Source: Owenia fusiformis
Lineage: Eukaryota; Annelida; Polychaeta; Sabellida; Oweniidae
Length of the DNA: 64,000 nucleotides
Direction: 5' to 3'
Assembly (NCBI GenBank): GCA_903813345.2
Contig: CAIIXF020000009.1
Location: forward strand, 24,714,740-24,778,739
Below the pieces are notes generated by a model. That model saw only the letters and a list, made by a program, of their open reading frames with translations, made no database searches and was not told the origin of the DNA. Both the position numbers and the translations under genes were made by a program. Below, one piece after another: positions 36,052 through 49,009 of the stretch; position 1 is the stretch's first letter, and each line of letters opens with the position of its first letter.

Positions 36052-37880
36052 TATTATTTATTTTTGTAGTAACTGTTGTTGATTTTGAAGGCCGTGTACA
36101 AACCATTACTGCATGAACCATTATGGCCACATTTACCAATTGCAGTAATACAGTTCTCGGAATAATATTCAAAGCAACAATTGTACACAGATATTGGCCA
36201 TGGGTCAAGTAAGAGTAGAAGCCAGATTGATATCTTACTATTCAATGATACACCCCTTGCCTAGAGTTGTATTTTCACAAGGCAAATATTTGGATCGGAT
36301 TGTTCAGGTGTGAACTAGTTATGTGTGGCAGTAAGTTGATACAGTTCATTGTAGGATGTTTCTACTTCAAAAAATTCATAAAGTAAGCCAAACTGATAAA
36401 AACAGTATGTAAATATTTGGATAGAAATGATTCACTAAAATTCATGTCGATTATTAAGACAACAAATGATTCCGAAGCGTTTAGACAAATTTCGTTTCAG
36501 AGTTATTAAATACAGATACTAAGGTACATAATAAAAGCATTAACATGACAAATGTCAGCACCTTGCATGTAAATTGTTACAGACGCCAAACTCCAAACGC
36601 TGACTGCCAAACACTGTCCAGAAAAAATTGGAGACTATAACAATATGTCATCACTTCTGATGGTGATATAACCAGAATTATATGTCAAAGGCGAAAGTGG
36701 GTACTACATGTACTACATGTATAATTGTTTTTTAGTCTCAAGAAAAAAGCTTATTTACTATCAAATTGGACAAAACTAATTTAACCAACCATTAATTGCA
36801 CATCAAACATAATATTACATATTGATAATATTTGTTTATTTATAAACACAAACAGGTGTAAATAGTGTATGCATCAATGGATGCTAGTACGACATAGTAC
36901 AATATTCATGTAAGAATGTCAAAATATAATATACAATATATTAAGATACTAAAAGATAGACCTTTCCAATAAACGCTACCACCTTTTGCTATTCCCAATT
37001 TCCAAATTATGGAGCTATATGATTTATTGGCCAAACTCATGATGTCATAAGTTGTATTTTGTGATTTTTACAAACAAACTTCAAACAGCAATAAGTTAAT
37101 CTTAAAATAACCTTGCCACCTGCGACTCATGACATCATGCATCCAATCAGTAGTTTCGTTGATCTGAAAAAGATGGCAGCATTTATTGAAGTCTCTTTTT
37201 CATAAATTATTGGTTAATACGGCAAATCTTATATAGTTCATATGTACATTTTTCATTCTGCGGTCATTACTGGTTTTCCTTGAAGAAATACCATGGTAAG
37301 TTATGTATTTACATTTTCTATTTACATGTACTGCAATAATTGATGTGTACAGTATGTACCATACACAAGGATACCAACATCAAAATTAGGTCTGAAAAGC
37401 CTTGCCAAAATGGTAAATGAATAAACAATTGGGATTTGATCCAAAACCTATGTAGATATTTGTATGAAAATAATAAATAATAGATATAATGAACTTAGTT
37501 ATCTTCAAAAAGAAAGTAATTTTAATGACTGAAACATTTGTTGTAAAAGTTGAATTTAGAAAAAAGATTGATGGAACTCATTTTTCAAATTTTTGAATTT
37601 CCCACCATTCTTTCAGCAAATGAACATTGTGCAAATCCTCATTTTCTCAATGCCCCTGAAAAGACGAAAAAAGATAAGTAAAAGCCACATTTGAATTATT
37701 TAATTTTTGTATACTATTAACTGGTCAAACACTGGTTAACAGAAATAGGTGACCCCAAAAATACTAAATCCCAGAACACTGCAACTGAAACATTTTGAAA
37801 CCAATGTGTGTTCAAAAACTTTTAATAATTAAAAAAATCACATATAAGATCTTGGTCACTCTGAGTAAGACTACAATAAA
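36052..37880. other. Intergenic, no gene seen
   Basis: About 36585-36660 shares GTTACAGACGC...GGAGAC phrases with 39250-39310 in the isopeptidase gene, so a short dispersed repeat is likely. Otherwise unremarkable. Confidence 0.45.
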
Positions 37881-38135
37881 ACCAAGTGGTTTTCACGGGG
37901 CCTTTAAGTACTTCTTCGAGATATGTTAAAATGATCTTGGGAAATTGAAGCTGTAAAATGTAAAGTTTTGTACTCATGTGTGTCCTATAATAGCGTAGTG
38001 TACAAAAAACCAAGTGGTTTTCACGGGGCCTTTAAGTACTTCTTCGAGAGATGTTAAAATGATCTTGGGAAATTGAAGCTGTAAAATGAAGTTTTGTTCT
38101 CATGTGTGTCCTATAATAGTGTACTGTACACTTAA
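37881..38135 (-). repeat. Recent 128-bp tandem duplication in the isopeptidase 3' region
   Basis: ACCAAGTGGTTTTCACGGGG begins at 37881 and again at 38009. The two units are nearly identical apart from a few substitutions and a short indel. They end 40 bp past the stop codon of the minus-strand gene, so they probably sit in its 3' UTR. Confidence 0.85.
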
Positions 38136-38174
38136 ATGTCCCATGCAATTAGTCATAAAATTTGTCCTATCCAT

Positions 38175-41100
38175 TCAAGTATGCCCTATACGCTTCTGTA
38201 TCTTATGACATAAATCGGAGACTCTGGTTGAAAGTTTACACAATCTTTCGAAGTCTACTCCCATTACTACTGCTAACGCCTGCAGCTGAAAAAATATTAA
38301 ATTGTCTTATTTATGGTGTCCATTTATCAACAGTTGTGGAATAATGAAATTTTTTTGTCAATTTGTAGGGGGAAGTTTACACGATGGTTTTGTTAGTGAA
38401 TGGTGTTGATTTTTTAATATTCAAGTGAAAGACAAATCAACATTTTAGAATGCTATCTATTATAATACTAGGTTAATTTTAAGATTTGATCTAGAGATAA
38501 ACATTTGTAAATCATACACTACTTAGATCATTCCCTAGTGATATAGGAGATACATGTAATTTATTGTGATGTTTATTTCTATACTGGATTTACTGTCATT
38601 TATGATAGAAGAGGAATATTAAGAAATCTCTATTTTCCATAGGGTATAACTGAAAATGTTGATGACTATTGCACAAAGGAAGTACATGTAAATGTATATA
38701 TACCTCATCATTTGATGCCATGAGATTATACAGAGCAGATAATGTATGAAACAGTACATCTTCTCCCAGTGGCTTTGTAATAGCCTCAAGTATAGCACTG
38801 CCAACTTCTACTCCAAGGTCCCCCGATACAACCTGTAATGAAAATGTTTCACGAATATTACAGGGTGGGCCAAAAAAGTTTATCTAGGAATCTGTCCTTT
38901 TCAATATCTCAATCTGCATCACTTATCATTTTCATTCCTCTCTTGGAATAATGAAACAAATAATTATTTTCATAGCTACATGTTTTCAATATTTCAAGAT
39001 TCTCTTGAATGTTGTAAAGTGACATCTTTCTAAATTGCTCTGCTTCATGAATTATATAAAGAAATCAGTCTATGTTATGATTTAAAAGAAATCTCAATCA
39101 TGATAAATTGCGAAAATTCAAGGGCAAGGTGAAAATGTGCAAGTTGATCATTGATAGAATGTGTGAAATAAACAGAAAGCACATACATGTAGTTTGTAAT
39201 CAGAGTTTAATATAATTAACAAGGCATTCACAAGCAAAGTTTCACCACCTGCCATTTGTTACAGACGCTGAATGCCAACCGCCAAATGCCGTCACAAAAA
39301 CTTGGAGACCACGTGGTGACATCATAATGCATAAAAATTAGGTATTCCATACCTTATTTACCGAGAGGTTGAATGCCCATATAGATCCTGTCAGCTGAAA
39401 ATCTGTAGAACTGTTGAGAATTGCACTGACACAACAGTCTGATGTGATTTTATGATTGGATGTTAGCAAATCATCTAATGGCCAATCTGTAGTTTCTGTT
39501 AACCAATCACAGCCAAGCTTACAACTGCAACAATTGCTCATCTGTAAAATAATTTGTGCCAATTACAATAGAATCTTACATTGAATATCTGGGGAAACTT
39601 CTAAGAAAACGTACAATGTCTGGATGTACAAACAATTATTTAGACTTTTGAATCCCAACATTGTCGTAATTTCAGAAGACCTCTGTTCAAAGGACTGAGA
39701 TGATAATATCTAATTTTTTTCTCTTTCAAGATACATGCATTACAAAATGCTAGTACAACATACAGATAATGATGAAAGGATAATCTTCTGAATTACTGTA
39801 TTTCATCAAAAAAATAATAAAAATTATAATGTAAACTGTAATCACTATATTTTGAATGAATAGTAGTCCTACTAATATTGTGAACTTAAGTTCTTGGTAT
39901 AACTTATAAATAAAAAACATATGTCTTATAACAGGGACAGTATTTCTTAAAACTTCTACTCGACTCTTAATATTTTCCCTAATACATGTTAAAGCACTTA
40001 CAATTCTAAGCAGAACGACTTGGTGTTCATTTGACAATCCTTCCCGTTGTTTGGATATCTTCAGCATGTTGTGATCTTTATCCATTTTTAACAAATGAAG
40101 AACTTCTTGTCTTAGAACTGCCAGTCGTAGAAAGTTCAACCCAAGAGACTGCGTTTTAGGATTGTCATTCATTTTTATTATGTCAGCTGAAATGCATTGT
40201 GTGAATATTCGTAAGACAAATATTAATCGTATACTATTTCAGCAATTACATTGGTAAAACCTGTGACAAGGTGCAGTGATATATAAGCACAACTAATATT
40301 CAAAATGGCTGCCTTATTAATTACTATGCATGTCAATAAAGCTTATCAAATTATGGCACAAGTCTGCTTTTCCATCTGTTTTAAGTTCAACGAATTGAAT
40401 AGTTATCTTGTTATTATCTTAATGGCAAGATTTCTTGTGCCTGTGTGCCAATCTGAACATGATAATAACAATATAGCAGTTGAAGTGCAACAAAAACCAA
40501 CAGGATGTACTTTCTCATAAAGAATCTTAAGAAATACTGAGTGCAATTTAGAAAATATATTTACAGCCAGTTAAGAAATTCTCTCCAAAGCCATTTTCAT
40601 ATTGAAATGTTACTAAACTGTGTCAACACCCATATGCGTATATCTGTAAATGTATATAGATTTTTGCACCAACTGAAAATAGATCGACATACAAGAGTTA
40701 AGTTCAATCTTGGTTATCACATTGAAACCTCATTTTTTATATTTGGACTTACTTAGACATCTAATATGTTCTTTACTGAGGTACCATTGAGGTTCTTCTG
40801 TTGATAAATATTCCCGAACCTCGTCCAATAAGGCTATGTCAATGTTTGGTAATGTTGAAGATATTGTTGTACGTATGTTAGTGTACTCTGTTAGAATCTA
40901 AAGGGAAAGTAAACATTTTTTGTGAAGTAATTTTCAGCAATGCTAATATAAAAAAAGAGCGCAGCACACAGTTCAAAAACACTGATAATAGAATATTTAA
41001 TGGAAAATTTAGCATGTTTAATTTTTTAACTTTTTTTTAAATTAAATTTTTATCCATAGAAAATACATTTTCTTTATTAAAACACGTGAAACAAATTTAA

Positions 41101-44100
41101 TAAACTACATCATAAGGTATATGAACCCCACTGAAGATTTTCATTTATGATTTTTTCATACCTTTTTTCCATGGAACGTAATTGGTTTATTTGGATCAGC
41201 AGTGGACTGAGATTTTGTTGTGTTGTTTGTTTGACTAGTAGCAGCCGAATTTCGAGATTGTGGCGTTGTTGATGATGATGACTCAGGGAAGACTGAGTGA
41301 TGGCCACCAGAGGGAGTCACTGACATGGCGTCAACAAATGGCTTAATCATTGCCCCGAATGGACTGAAATATCAGTTTACAGTTAACATATACATATTTT
41401 ACAGTTCTTCAGCAAACATAAACATTACGTTATACTCATATTTTCAGCTTTAATCAAGTCATTATTCAATTTTTTTTCATTAAAACTGCGAAATATCCAG
41501 AGGTTGAATATTCCTTATGCAAATAGCAATTAATAAACTTAATTTGTTATTTCTACATATATGTAGCACAGTTAGATACATTTACAAAAATTAACATTTT
41601 AATGCATATATTAACTCCTCAAAAATCAATTACAGTAAGTGAGAACTCAAGACATTGAAATTAGAAGACAAATGGCTGCACTGGATAAACATTTAATGAA
41701 TTAAACATGTTCATAAGCTACTACAAATGAAAATCTGTGTACATAATACTACATTTCTATAGTGATAGCACTCATCTTCATCTTGACTCTCAAGGTTTTA
41801 GATGCTCCAATTTGTTCCAAGGGGTGTTATAACCAATTGGAATTCGAAGATGACTCCTCATCAACCAAAAAACAACTGCAAAGCATGACACAGATAATGC
41901 GATAAATTATAACTTACGTTTGCATAACTTCAGATGGGAGGTTTGTAATGTGTGCAGGGATTGTCTTTCCTGTTAGGAATTGAGCAACCTCATTACTGAA
42001 TGTGTTACAGTTATGTTCCAATAGATGGTAGCACTCTGGCCTAGATAAATAAATAAGTATAAATATTAGTTTAGTACAAATGTTTTAACAGTACTCATTT
42101 TCCTTTATCTAAATAGTTCAAAACAAATAACATTGTAATTCTGCCTTGTTTGAGATAATTTAATAACAAAAAATACATGCACATTACTTTCATACACGTA
42201 AATTACCTAAATGTTGTTTGTGATAGCTCGTGTAAATATTCCATGAACATTTCGAGGGGTATCTGGGTAGATCCAAGGTCATCTATTGTGTCTGGTGGCC
42301 CTAGTTGAGTACCACACTATCAAGAAATGAATGAAAACACGCATATGAAAAATATCGTCCCACCATGAGGCTATACACATTTATCAAAATATAATTTTCA
42401 TCGAAAAGTAATATTGATAATCAATACACTTCCTGGATAATGACTCGCACATACATGCACAGGTTCAATTTATCTGAAAAAATTGTACAATACTCTTAAA
42501 TGCATATATTATGTTTAGATTAATGTATTATGATGCAATATTTAAATTTTGACTTACTGGTGGACAACTTTCTATTCCCATTCCTCCAAAAAAGTATTCC
42601 TGGCCATAGGCAACAATTGCTGTGTGCCAGATACCATCAATTTGTCTCCCTATAACACAAAGCAATAGGGAAATTCATTTGTTGACATTGAAAAATAGGA
42701 GTTATTCAAGGAATGGGACCTTCACAATCCAATTTGAATTCCGTAAATCACTTTGTGAATCCACTAAATAATTGAAGGAAATTCTATTTCTAAAAGAAAT
42801 AAAATTTTCTTTCGAAGTTTCCTTCCCGGAAGTTGATTTCTGATCGAAATAGTACGAGGCATGTGATAGGACAAATAGTTATCCAATACTCGATATCCGA
42901 GCAGTATAGTAATCAGTACAAGTCTTACGATTGGCCGCTAGCTGAAGACCCGATTTAAACCATTTTCTATTGTTCAAGTGCGATCACAAGATCATTATTT
43001 AAGAATGCGCATGTGCAAGAAACTGTACTAAAAAATTGAACCTCGCGCAGATTGCCTTATACACAAAGAAAATGTGTTTCTAACGGTTGAATATAAGTTA
43101 TACCTCACAAGTGATGGTATCTGTATCATTCAATGACATACTAGACTCGCCAGAACACTGATTTAGACCGACAAATAGCAAAAGCGATACAAAATTTCAT
43201 CAATTTTATTTTGGTTAGTGTAAAAGCGTGACTTTGAATTCCCGGGAACATTTTTTCAAGGGAAGCAGTTTTTTGAGGGGAGACGCATTTTTTGAAAATT
43301 GTTACATCCCAGAGACGCAATCTTGGACAAACCTACTGAAAACACTGGGGCTATTTGGACATTGACTTATATTTCTGATTCAAATTGTCCGCCATGTTTG
43401 TTTTCTGGAAATTTTAAAAATAAATTGAAATCTCCAACGGTCAAGATCTAAATCCAAGATGGCCAACCCTGGATCATAGTGAACAGAAGCCCCCGTGTTA
43501 TCTATAGGTTACACTACAAGTTCGGAAAGAAGTTTGAAAAGAGAAAATAGGGTAAATTTAAAAATTATCTTTGACTTGTTTTGTTTACATGATTCTTCTG
43601 GCACACCTAAAACATTGTAATGTCAGTGAATACCGACATCTCAGTTGGGAGCCAGTTTTTTCTGATTCAAGATGCCAAACCTGGAGTATTCAGTATATAT
43701 ATAGAGAACTTCCCATTATCCGTGCGCTGAATATATGAATTATTGGCAATGGTAAAAAAACATGATCAAAGTAGCCCATGACAAAATAACCCCATAAATG
43801 TATATCGAATGTCGACACATCTTCCCTACAGTTTGGACCAAAATAAATGACAGGTGGATTTTCTATCACCATATCCAAACCATGGTGTTTTGAAAGCCCT
43901 GTACATTTAGTCTCAAATATTGTCTAGATACATATCCCTTAAAATTTTTATATTTTACATTTTGTATACTCTCATCCACTGATGTATGGCCTCTTGAAAA
44001 TTCTCTTATTTTTAACATGGGAAATCCTCACTTCAGCAAATCCATGTGTCATTATTTTTGTTCCAAACTGTAGTGTAACATCCATAACAGAATATTCTAG

Positions 44101-45060
44101 AAAGTACAAGATAATTGCATTTATGAAAAAAGTAGAGTCAGTACGTCTATTTCCAAACACCCCCATCAAAAAATGTAGTTAGCTTGGCTGTACTGCACAT
44201 CTATGCTATGATTCTATATATATTATGTGTATTATCCACTGTAGAATGCATTTGCAGAAAAAATTACGAAAAATTGTAAAAAATATCTGGGTTATTCCAT
44301 TTTTACTACAAGGTATTTTAGGGGGGTAATTCCGAACAGGAGTTTTTTTGGGGGGTAAATCCGAACATTTGCATGGGGGTAATTCCAAACACTTAACTTA
44401 AACTTAATTGTTTTAATTATTAGATTGATGGTATATCATTATATGATACCCTTAACTTATGATACTGGATCCTGTCACCCCTGCATATCAAGAAACCCAA
44501 ATTTAAATCATTATTACTGACATCTATTTATTTAAACGCACAGAGTTTGTGGGGGTAATTCCAAACACTAGCATGGGGGTAATTCCGAACACCTAAATCA
44601 TCATAATTGATTATTTTATTGTAAGATTGTTGGTATACATCATTATATTGTATCTTTCAGGCTATAAATATTATGTAGAGGTAGTAGAGGTACTATTATT
44701 CAATTCAATGATCTGCTTGCCATTATTTGGAACCCGTTCGTGTTTACCCCCCTGTTTGGATTTGGACGTATTGACTCTATACAGTGCGCGAATGTATTTC
44801 GACTGTAAGTGTGTAATAAACAGACCAAATAAAAAATAAATACAAAAAACAGGAATTCGATTTATGAGGATGAGAATTCAGAATGCATCACCATGATGAC
44901 TTGGAAGAAAAAATATTGAACTGGGCGATAATTGAGAAGTATTTCATAAAATGTTGCTCACTTTACCAACACTTCACTTACCTAGAAATCCCATCGATAG
45001 AGACCTTGCAAGCCCTTTTGATAAATCATAAATATAGACTTTGATGGGATACTCGTCCAT
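38175..45060 (-). CDS. DESI1: DeSI-1-type desumoylating isopeptidase fused to a PUL domain
   Basis: Ten exons, in coding order: 44982-45060, 42558-42649, 42207-42316, 41918-42040, 41162-41363, 40753-40897, 40002-40186, 39353-39541, 38704-38832, 38175-38285. All have GT-AG borders and matching phases, giving 454 codons plus stop. Residues 1-150 match DeSI-1/PPPDE peptidases: [15 protein letters not shown], catalytic His in [21 protein letters not shown], catalytic Cys in [17 protein letters not shown]. Known DeSI-1 removes SUMO from substrates. Residues ~155-215 are a low-complexity Ser/Thr/Asn linker. Exons 6-10 form a helical region like the PUL domain that binds Cdc48/p97 in other proteins, including NFLRLAVLR and a late block with [13 protein letters not shown] and ALYNLMAS. 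As I recall, vertebrate DESI1 is ~168 residues and lacks this region. Inferred: a p97-linked thiol isopeptidase. The symbol reflects only the N-terminal half. Confidence 0.92.
42650..44981 (-). other. Isopeptidase gene intron 1, with a GGGGGTAATTCC repeat
   Basis: At about 44322-44592 the phrase GGGGGTAATTCCGAACA, or a close form, occurs about five times on the plus strand, often preceded by GCATG. The two blocks are separated by similar AT-rich sequence. The rest shows no exon. Confidence 0.6.
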
Positions 45061-48000
45061 TTCGATGAAAATAAGCTATTTGTTTTCTCAGAATAATATT
45101 TTGTAAAAATTTCAAAACGATAGGCAGCTGATACTCGTTGGAAATTTTTATACGCTAAAAATCCAAACGATCAGTTTTACACACGGCTTATAATAAGTGA
45201 AGTCCGAACGCGCATCCTCGGCTACTCAGGAAAAGTTTTCAGATCCGCCCCTGGTTATCCTGCAAATACATTGAAACTGATGATACGTTTGCACTAAAGC
45301 TGAACTAATAATTACACCCTATGCAATAGTTGAATAGTAAACACATTTTTCAAAACTGTCAATACAAAAGAAATCAAATTTTTCTAAAATCGGATCATGA
45401 GCAATTTACCTTCATAATTGTCAGTTTGGGGTTTAGGCTATATAAATCTCGTATTTGGTCTAACATGCCATGAGCCTAGGGCCAAGGCCATCGGCTTTAA
45501 TTCGTCCTAAACCAAGTAATCATAGTAAATGCGCCCTTTTCAGACATCGTTGATTTTTGTCCGAAAAATTCAAAAATTAATAAAGGTCTGGTAACACTTA
45601 CCGAGAAATAGACAAAAATAACAATAGAGAGTTTAAGTTGCAATGTTTTTCACGACAGAACTGTGAAAGGAAAGCACACGAATCATCTTAGTGATATGTA
45701 TAGGGTGCATAGAAAACAAGTGCTAATTCAGAATCATATCCCGTTCAGCTTCAGAGTTTCGTGTTTAGAACGGCCGAAATTTGCAATTTTAAGTCGGTGT
45801 CAACGGGAATCATTATTCTCATGTCTATTGAATACTATGCTGGCAATTTTGATTTAGCAGTGCATATATATTAATGCATGCTTTCTGAAAAATGATGCAT
45901 GTCATATGTTCTTACGCAACAAGCTTGCATGCTTGATTTTATATGTAAGCTTTAAGGTGCAACAATGAGTGCAAGGGGGTCATTCAACGATCATCGCCGG
46001 ACCAGTGTCAAAATATCATTTAGGTTTGAATTTTTCATCAAGACTAACATATATTTTCATTATCTACAAAGAAACCCCCTGGATAAGCATTATTTCAGCT
46101 GATATTCCTCTTGAAACGTGGTGAATCTTAAAAATCTATAAGTTGGACTCCCTGTATAGAAGCTTTGAACTGAATTTATACTTCTTAATGTTGAAATTGA
46201 TAGTTAATACATACGTTTTAAGAAAATAGGTATGCCAAATATTGACCTGATAGCTCAGAAAAAATAAAACATTTCGCATTTTCTCTCTACAGTCCTTGTT
46301 GCCCCTTTAAGCTCTGTTATCAACGATCTACGTGAATATGGACATTACTCAATAAAATTCAATAAAATGTCTTTGAAAATAACGCAAGTCTCTTAAACTT
46401 GAGAGTATATATTTTCAGTTATAAACTTCTCTATAGATGAGTAAAGCTGAGAGACAAGCTGTGCTCCTTAATAGTTCTATTAGGTCTCTTAACCCCTGAG
46501 CTAAATTTGACAGACAGTTTCTGAAAATGTTCATTGCCAATTATTACACTATAACTCCAGGTATTTCCGATGAAAGTCACCTCTATCAAAACAGGGTCAC
46601 TTTCTTAATATATCATTATTAGTATTGCTATATGTAACATGTCATTATGACTTGCATTATAAAAGTACAACTCTATAATCGAAGCGATCCTACGCAGATT
46701 TTCACCCATCGTCGTGTATATGTACGCGTGATATATATAAAGTAGTTGCAAAGAGCGGAGAAACATTCCTCTTTTATTTTCACACCTCCTTCAGAGATAA
46801 GTCTATACCACTTGGATATGTAATATTCGAAGTATTCCTTCCGGCAAGCCAGATTCCAGTACCAACCACGTAAGACGAAAAACCTGGGGAATTAGATCGC
46901 ATTTATTATTTGGAAAGCCGTCTGGTTGTTGTATCTATTTTTCTATTCTTGCATGCAATACCAACTTGGCAATTGCGGAGATAATGGGAACTCAAACCGA
47001 GGACCATATACAAATAATCATAAAGGTTAAACCTATCAATATTGAATAATATATTTATCGTTCATCGAATTCGTTTTTTCATAAACATGCATCATTGATT
47101 ACAATGTGAAAGTTGAACTTGTATTGGGAGAAGGCTGCACAGTAGCTCTCTCACACAACAGAGACTGCAGAATATTCTTGATAAAGTCAAGTGGTTTGGC
47201 CTCTTGTTTATAGCCTCTTAATGGATACATCTTACGTATACCATCAAAGTAGAAATCCCAATAATATTGCTTCCAAATATTCGAGAACTGTTTTTAACAT
47301 AACATGTTTATCATTAACCTCGCCATCATTATCTCAGGCATTGATCGCATCATCATCAGCAATGCCTGGTAGGGTTCCTGTCTTCATTATAACGTGTCTA
47401 TTATTTGATCATCATTTTACATCTTTACTTTAGGCAATCTAATATTTGATGGTTATTAATCTTAGATGCATCAGAATTACGAGTGAATGACTTACGATTA
47501 CAGGGTAAGCCAAAAATTTCCTTCATAAATGTAGGGCCGTAAGGTGTCCATTAAACGTTACACCACGATGTAATGTAAGTCATCTAGATCTATGATATGA
47601 ATAAATGCCAAGAGTTTATGATATTTTGTTCAAGAATAGTCAAAATTGTCGCCTCATTTAATATAAATCCAAACGTATTGAATAGCATAAATGTCTCATA
47701 GCATTTACCTGATTTAATTTTAATATAATTTATTCTAATGATGTGTTATGTTTACTGAATCTATATCCTAGCCATGCCAACTCGTGTGGACTTGTCCAAC
47801 AAAACCTGGTAAAACATAAAAATGAATGATTTAAATTAAAAAGTCACATAGGCACTATTATCGCATTGCATGGTTGGATAAGTACGAATTGTCATATCGG
47901 TTAGAAGCAAAGGCGAGCTCCAAGTGTCATTTGCTTATTTTAATTCTCGATTTTATTTCTGGTATAGTTGTATTTTATTATACCATTGCTAGAATTCCTG

Positions 48001-49009
48001 TATTCTGGAAAGATGTATTAATTGCTCGGCGTACTAGCTACCCGCTCTTAGCATCATAGGGAATACCTCGAAATGAAATGTCTCATTTATTGAGATTATT
48101 CAAAAATAAAAAGAAATTACAAAACAAATATTCCATTCTACGTTCGTGTAGTACCTGTTAATGTTCATTATCGGGTTTTAAAGTTATATTGCCCGGAACC
48201 CCTATGACTATACTTGACTTCATGCGTAATACTCTTTTGTAGTTGTATCGCACCTGCTTACGATTACATAAACGTACAGTGAACAAATCCTCCCTGCTTT
48301 TTGAGAAACGGTTAAGACAATAGCTTAAGGTCTCATAGTCAAAAATAACCAGTCCAACAACAAGTTGGTAATAGATCAAAAGTCTCCAGTGAGTTTCACT
48401 ACGTAGACAGCAGATGCTACCAAACCGATGATAGAGCAGTGATATTTCGCCACATAAACATCTGTATTGGGAATTCGTAACTCAATTTTCAACTCAAACA
48501 TTTTTCGCGTTAGCTGAATTTTTATTCCTTCAGTGATTGTCCAGAAGATAATGTAACGACGTAGAGAAGTATTACAACCTAGAAGTATTACAACCGTACC
48601 CGATTGTTATATACCCATATACGTAAGACGTGTTCAGGAAATATTAGATGTAGTTTATTAATTTGAATATGCGAATAAGGATACACTAGGAAACAGAAGT
48701 GTCTGACAAATTTGGTACGAAAAATTAATGAACATGATGAGACGTGATGCTTTGGTAATAAACAATACGAAAACGTCAAAAGATATTTACTTTCTAATAT
48801 ATTAGGGAGATTCATATTCCGAAGAACATTTTGCATTCAATGGCTGATACCTTTACTTGAAATCAAACAAATGGTAAAGAATAAACAACAACTTTTGAAG
48901 AAAATGAAATCCTCAAAGGATGGGATCGGAATAAATATGCATCTAAAAAGAATAAATGGTTTATCACGAGTAAATTAGAGCTTGGTGTCTTTCCTTTTGG
49001 CTACTGGAT
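45061..49009. other. Intergenic region between divergent genes
   Basis: It lies between the start of the minus-strand isopeptidase gene and the plus-strand Ly6 gene, so both promoters should be inside. I see no further exon or long repeat. Confidence 0.45.
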
